DNA from: an uncultured Eggerthellaceae bacterium
GTDB lineage: Bacteria; Actinomycetota; Coriobacteriia; Coriobacteriales; Eggerthellaceae
DNA length: 12,115 nucleotides
Reading direction: 5' to 3'
NCBI GenBank assembly: GCA_949450265.1
Contig: CASTMW010000042.1
Location: forward strand, 1 to 12,115
Under the pieces are notes generated by a model that searched no databases, was not told where the DNA came from, and saw only the letters and a program-made list of their open reading frames with translations. Shown here one piece after another: positions 9,624 through 12,115 of this stretch. The position numbers were made by a program, and so were the translations under genes. How positions within the stretch are numbered: position 1 is the stretch's first letter; the number at the start of each line of letters is the position of its first letter.

Positions 9624-9639
9624 GCTTTCACGTGAACTG
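9624..9639. other. Degenerate parS-like palindrome (possible fifth site)
   Basis: The 10-bp perfect palindrome TTCACGTGAA at 9627-9636 keeps the parS core, and the 16-bp window around it matches the consensus at 11 of 16 positions, losing the outer bases on both sides. It lies 82 bp upstream of the first good site, in line with the array. It could be an eroded or weak ParB site, or chance. Confidence 0.35.
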
Positions 9640-9688
9640 GAAACGCACGGAGGCTTCTTGCTCCGTTGTCTGACCAGCAAGTAAGAAT

Positions 9689-9723
9689 GTTGCGGGCGCG
9701 GAAAATGTTTCACATGAAACGAT
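9689..9723 (+). repeat. Direct repeat unit around parS site 1 (copy of 9758-9792)
   Basis: This 35-bp stretch and 9758-9792 differ at only four positions, although the parS palindrome fills just 16 of them. The shared part upstream of the palindrome begins GTTGC and ends GCGGAAAA; both copies continue GAT after it. This points to duplication of a parS-bearing unit. Confidence 0.8.
9706..9721. other. parS site 1 (ParB-binding centromere palindrome)
   Basis: TGTTTCACATGAAACG matches the bacterial chromosomal parS consensus TGTTTCACGTGAAACA at 14 of 16 positions (differences at 9 and 16). ParB bound at such sites spreads along the DNA and, with ParA and condensin, segregates the replication origin region. 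Confidence 0.85.
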
Positions 9724-9757
9724 CAAGGAGGAAAATCCCGCGTTAGGGTGTGTAAAC

Positions 9758-9792
9758 GTTGCAGCTGCGGAAAATGTTTCACGTGAAACGAT
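9758..9792 (+). repeat. Direct repeat unit around parS site 2 (copy of 9689-9723)
   Basis: Second copy of the 35-bp unit, 69 bp downstream of the first, with 31 of 35 identical positions. The sequence between the copies (9724-9757) is unrelated and contains no gene I can support. Confidence 0.8.
9775..9790. other. parS site 2 (best match)
   Basis: TGTTTCACGTGAAACG matches the consensus at 15 of 16 positions; only the last base differs. It starts 69 bp after site 1 and sits in a nearly identical 35-bp context, so the two appear to be copies of one unit. Confidence 0.92.
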
Positions 9793-9833
9793 TCGGGAGA
9801 CGCAGCAAAGAAATGCTTCAAGTAGACTAGGAT

Positions 9834-9849
9834 TGTTTCACATGAAACA
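9834..9849. other. parS site 3
   Basis: TGTTTCACATGAAACA matches the consensus at 15 of 16 positions (A for G at position 9). It starts 59 bp after site 2. The TTTGCGTAT that follows recurs after site 4. Confidence 0.9.
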
Positions 9850-9884
9850 TTTGCGTATCGGTGAGACGCAGATATGGAAGCAAG

Positions 9885-9900
9885 TGTCTCATGTGAAACA
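9885..9900. other. parS site 4
   Basis: TGTCTCATGTGAAACA matches the consensus at 14 of 16 positions (differences at 4 and 8). It starts 51 bp after site 3 and lies only 42 bp before the truA start codon. Confidence 0.8.
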
Positions 9901-9942
9901 TTTTGCGTATTGATGGATTGATGTGGGAAGTTGCCAAAAGCG

Positions 9943-10716
9943 ATGCAGGTTGAGCCAGCTACATACTCCATAGAGGTCGCCTATGACGGGGCGCCGTTCG
10001 CGGGCTTCGCGCGCCAGCCTGGACAATGCACGGTGCAGGGTCAGCTCGAACGGGCGCTAGAGCTGATCTTCCGGCATCCGGTCGAGACCACATGCGCGGG
10101 GCGCACGGATGCAGGCGTGCATGCGCTGGGGCAGGTGGTCAGCTTCGATGTGCGCGTGGACGAGATGAAAGTGCGCAGTTTGCATTCTTTCCTGCGCTCC
10201 ATGAACGCATTGACCGATGATGGCATCTCAGTGCGCAGGGTCGATCTTCGCGATACGGGTTTCAGCGCTCGGTTTGATGCGCGCTTTCGCGAGTATCGGT
10301 ACTTCATCTGTCAGCAGGTGGCTCCGCCTATCTTTACGAAGTTGTTCAGTTGGCATGTTGCGCAACCCTTGGATGTGGGGGCCATGCGCGCGGGGGCTGC
10401 CCATCTGATCGGCGAACACGATTTCAAGAGCTTCTGCATGGCCGCATGCGCCGAGGGCAAGCCTACCTGTCGCAATGTGAGCCGGATCGAGCTTGCGGAT
10501 GTGGAGGTGATGGGCGAGCCGGTCTTGCAGATCACAGTGGTGGGCAATGCGTTCCTCCACAGCATGGTGCGCACCATCATCGGCACGTTAGTGCTGGTGG
10601 GGCGCGGCAAGCGCGAGCCCGATTGGGTGCGCAAGGTGCTGGCTGCCTGCGATCGCACGGCTGCGGGAGAGAATGCTCCCGCGCAGGGATTGGTGCTGTG
10701 GCGGGTGGGGTATTGA
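9943..10716 (+). CDS. truA: tRNA pseudouridine(38-40) synthase TruA
   Basis: 257-residue enzyme that turns uridines 38-40 of the tRNA anticodon arm into pseudouridine. YSIEVAYDGAPFAGFARQP opens the protein as in the family. CAGRTDAGVHALGQV carries the catalytic Asp at 56. The second half has GEHDFKSFC, then GNAFLHSMVRTIIGTLVLVG and the closing LVLWRVGY. Length fits the usual 245-270. I choose ATG at 9943; an alternative TTG at 9931 in the same frame would have GGGAAG directly against it with no spacing, whereas GGGAAG at 9925-9930 lies 12 nt before the ATG, which is long but workable. The parS cluster fills the space upstream, so ParB spreading could affect its transcription; no clear promoter is visible there. 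Confidence 0.95.
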   Translation: MQVEPATYSIEVAYDGAPFAGFARQPGQCTVQGQLERALELIFRHPVETTCAGRTDAGVHALGQVVSFDVRVDEMKVRSLHSFLRSMNALTDDGISVRRVDLRDTGFSARFDARFREYRYFICQQVAPPIFTKLFSWHVAQPLDVGAMRAGAAHLIGEHDFKSFCMAACAEGKPTCRNVSRIELADVEVMGEPVLQITVVGNAFLHSMVRTIIGTLVLVGRGKREPDWVRKVLAACDRTAAGENAPAQGLVLWRVGY

Positions 10717-10768
10717 TGGTGGGCGCTGGAAGGTCGTGGTGGTCAGGCCATGCTTCAAGGAGCGGGCG

Positions 10769-10987
10769 ATGAGGGGTCTGCGGCAGACCCAGGCTCATGC
10801 GGACGATTCGATTGTTGGACAGACCGCAACATCCAACGGCCCGAACGCAACTTCGCCAACAGATGTGGCCGCTCCGGTGCCACCCTCGCGCATCCGCTGC
10901 CTCTACGAAGGCGGCGACCATCGTCTCTGCCTCTTCGAGACTGCCGACGGGCATCTTGTTTCCGTCAAAGCTGCTCGTCTCGCATGA
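10769..10987 (+). CDS. Small hypothetical protein, 72 residues
   Basis: I do not recognise this protein. ATG at 10769 has an excellent ribosome binding site, AAGGAG at 10757-10762 with 6 nt spacing, better than those of several certain genes here. The first 35 or so residues are polar, low in hydrophobics and rich in Thr, Ser, Asn, Ala and Pro, so probably disordered. The last 35 (PPSRIRCLYEGGDHRLCLFE, then TADGHLVSVKAARLA) look like a compact beta-rich fold with two Cys. No signal peptide or membrane segment is seen. It starts 53 nt after truA on the same strand and could be co-transcribed. A 7-bp hairpin (10774-10790) begins two bases after the start codon. The frame is open back to 10673 inside truA, but the strong ribosome binding site decides for 10769. 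An antisense ORF overlaps the region and looks spurious. Confidence 0.55.
   Translation: MRGLRQTQAHADDSIVGQTATSNGPNATSPTDVAAPVPPSRIRCLYEGGDHRLCLFETADGHLVSVKAARLA
10774..10790 (+). promoter_or_regulatory. Hairpin just inside the start of the small ORF
   Basis: GGGTCTG (10774-10780) and CAGACCC (10784-10790) form a perfect 7-bp stem with a 3-nt CGG loop, overlapping codons 2-8 of the 72-residue ORF. A stem this close to the ATG could limit ribosome entry. It lacks a following T run, so it is not a normal terminator for truA. Confidence 0.4.
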
Positions 10988-11083
10988 CTGCCATTCGATA
11001 AAAGCCCCCATTCCGCCCATTGCCCAGCGTGGCTGTGCGCGATCCTGCTTCCGATACATCCTTCGATTGGTGCGCGACTAGGC

Positions 11084-11089
11084 TATAAT
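11084..11089 (+). promoter_or_regulatory. Consensus -10 box for the transporter gene
   Basis: TATAAT is a perfect -10 hexamer, 29 nt before the ATG at 11119. The -35 region is poor (TTCGAT at 11062-11067, 16 nt spacing). GTGCGC repeats at 11035, 11070 and 11091 surround it and may be operator half-sites. Confidence 0.5.
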
Positions 11090-11118
11090 CGTGCGCAACC
11101 GATTCACAGGAGAGGATC

Positions 11119-12115
11119 ATGGATCAGAACGAGAGCACGTCGGCAACCATGCAGAAAGGCGCAGGATCGCCTGAGAAACGCTCTGCATGGTCGGGCAAAT
11201 GGGGGTTCATACTGGCGGCAGCGGCTTCGGCGGTTGGCCTGGGAAACCTGTGGCGTTTCCCATACCTGGCGGCGAAGTATGGCGGTGGCGCGTTTTTGCT
11301 GGTGTACATCATCTTGGTGATCACTTTCGGCTTCGCGCTGATGATGGCCGAAACGGCCTTGGGTCGCAAGACCGGTCAATCCGCCATCGGTGCGTTCAGC
11401 GCTTTCGGCAAGAAGTACATGATCATCGGTATCCTGGCCAGCGCGGTGCCGTTCATCATCACCCCGTATTATTCGCTCATCGGCGGTTGGGTCACCAAGT
11501 ACATGGCGGCCTACATCGTGCAGCCCGCTGCCGACATCGCCGACGGCGCGTTCTTCGGTGGCTTCATTCTGCAGAACGCCGAAAGCTATCTGTGGATGTT
11601 CCTGTTCATCGCATGCGTGATCCTGGTGGTGGCGCTGGGCGTGAAGAACGGCATTGAGCGCGTGAACAAAGTGCTCATGCCTGCGCTCATCGTGATGGCC
11701 GTCATCATATCGGCGTTCGCGCTGACGCTGCCGGGTGCGCTTGACGGTTTGGCCTATTATCTTATTCCCGATTTCAGCAAGTTCAGTGCTGAGCTGGTGG
11801 TGGCTGCCATGGGGCAGATGTTCTTCAGCTTGTCGCTGGCTATGGGTATCATGATCACTTACGGCTCGTACTTCTCGAAGAAGGAGGACCTGGAGCATTC
11901 GGTGCGGCGCATTGAGGTGTTTGACACTGGTATCGCCATCCTGGCTGGCCTGATGATCATCCCGGCGGCCGTGGCGGTGCAGGGTTCGGGCGAGACGGTT
12001 GCGAGCACGGCGGGCCCGGGCCTCATGTTCGGCGTGCTGCCGCAGGTGTTCCTTGGGTTCGGTCCTGCGGCGAACGCGGTGGGCTTCCTGTTCTTCGCGC
12101 TGGTGTTCTTCGCGG
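11119..12115 (+). CDS. Neurotransmitter:sodium symporter (NSS/SNF) family transporter, 5' part
   Basis: 332 residues are seen before the window ends; the rest is missing. This is a LeuT-fold membrane protein that takes up a small molecule, usually an amino acid, with Na+. A polar cytoplasmic tail of about 25 residues precedes helix 1, which has the family signature VGLGNLWRFPY (39-49; N43 aligns with a Na+ ligand and R46 with the gating Arg of LeuT) and then YGGGAF. Helix 3 has ITPYYSLIGGW, and helix 6 has FFSLSLAMGIMITYGSYFS (235-253), where LeuT unwinds to hold substrate. At least seven membrane segments are visible. The substrate cannot be told from this sequence. ATG is supported by AGGAGAGG at 11108-11115. 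It has its own -10 box, so it is probably a separate transcription unit from truA. Confidence 0.93.
   Translation, partial: MDQNESTSATMQKGAGSPEKRSAWSGKWGFILAAAASAVGLGNLWRFPYLAAKYGGGAFLLVYIILVITFGFALMMAETALGRKTGQSAIGAFSAFGKKYMIIGILASAVPFIITPYYSLIGGWVTKYMAAYIVQPAADIADGAFFGGFILQNAESYLWMFLFIACVILVVALGVKNGIERVNKVLMPALIVMAVIISAFALTLPGALDGLAYYLIPDFSKFSAELVVAAMGQMFFSLSLAMGIMITYGSYFSKKEDLEHSVRRIEVFDTGIAILAGLMIIPAAVAVQGSGETVASTAGPGLMFGVLPQVFLGFGPAANAVGFLFFALVFFA

Noticed and set aside
9651..9681. Stem CTTGCT (9657-9662) with AGCAAG (9676-9681), and stem CCGCAC with GTGCGG (9600-9618)
   Set aside because: Short 6-bp stems with no T run or known regulatory pattern; expected by chance in a 400-base GC-rich gap.
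9689..9900. Regular palindromic repeats considered as a CRISPR or REP-type array
   Set aside because: Repeats are 16-bp palindromes with uneven, related spacers and match parS precisely; no cas genes are near.
9723..9971. Reverse-strand frame of 82 codons across the parS cluster
   Set aside because: Its repeated VSHET and FHVKH segments are just translations of the parS palindromes. It overlaps the truA start and has no other protein-like character.
10577..11059. Reverse-strand frame of 160 codons overlapping the end of truA and the small ORF
   Set aside because: It runs deep into truA, has a Cys/Pro/Arg-rich composition without motif, and competes with a + strand ORF having a much better ribosome binding site.

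Overview
The window is a GC-rich bacterial chromosomal segment in which every supported gene reads on the + strand. Gene order, an actinobacterial-style F1 alpha subunit (for example SMTALPIIET and SLRLDL), a DnaE1-like replicative polymerase and consensus chromosomal parS sites fit a high-GC Gram-positive. My best guess is a Coriobacteriia/Eggerthellaceae-type organism; this is an inference from protein character, not a database match.

Positions 1-5843 hold most of an F-type ATP synthase operon: the 3' end of atpE (c), then atpF (b), atpH (delta), atpA (alpha), atpG (gamma), atpD (beta) and atpC (epsilon). The genes are tightly packed: atpF/atpH overlap by 11 nt, atpH/atpA by 1 nt, atpG/atpD and atpD/atpC abut exactly. 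Together they encode the rotor (c ring, gamma, epsilon), the stator (b, delta) and the catalytic head (alpha3beta3). AtpF has a signal-peptide-like extension and AtpA a roughly 12-residue insertion before Walker B. The first bases of the atpE fragment look frame-disrupted. A 12-bp GNRA-loop hairpin follows atpC.

Positions 5844-9514 carry dnaE, the DNA polymerase III alpha subunit, with its own extended -10 promoter candidate. The PHP, catalytic palm, helix-hairpin-helix, clamp-binding and OB parts can all be located. The PHP domain keeps the metal ligands I can check, so intrinsic proofreading is likely.

Positions 9515-9942 are gene-free and are the most striking part of the window. Four 16-bp palindromes match the ParB centromere consensus TGTTTCACGTGAAACA at 14 to 15 of 16 positions within 195 bp, with a degenerate fifth copy upstream. 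I read this as a compact chromosomal parS cluster, probably placing the segment in the origin-proximal domain. Flanking repeats suggest it grew by local duplication.

Positions 9943-12115 carry truA (tRNA pseudouridine synthase), a small unrecognised ORF with an excellent ribosome binding site and a hairpin just after its start, and the 5' part of a neurotransmitter:sodium symporter family transporter that runs off the window end. No RNA genes, CRISPR arrays or insertion sequences were seen.
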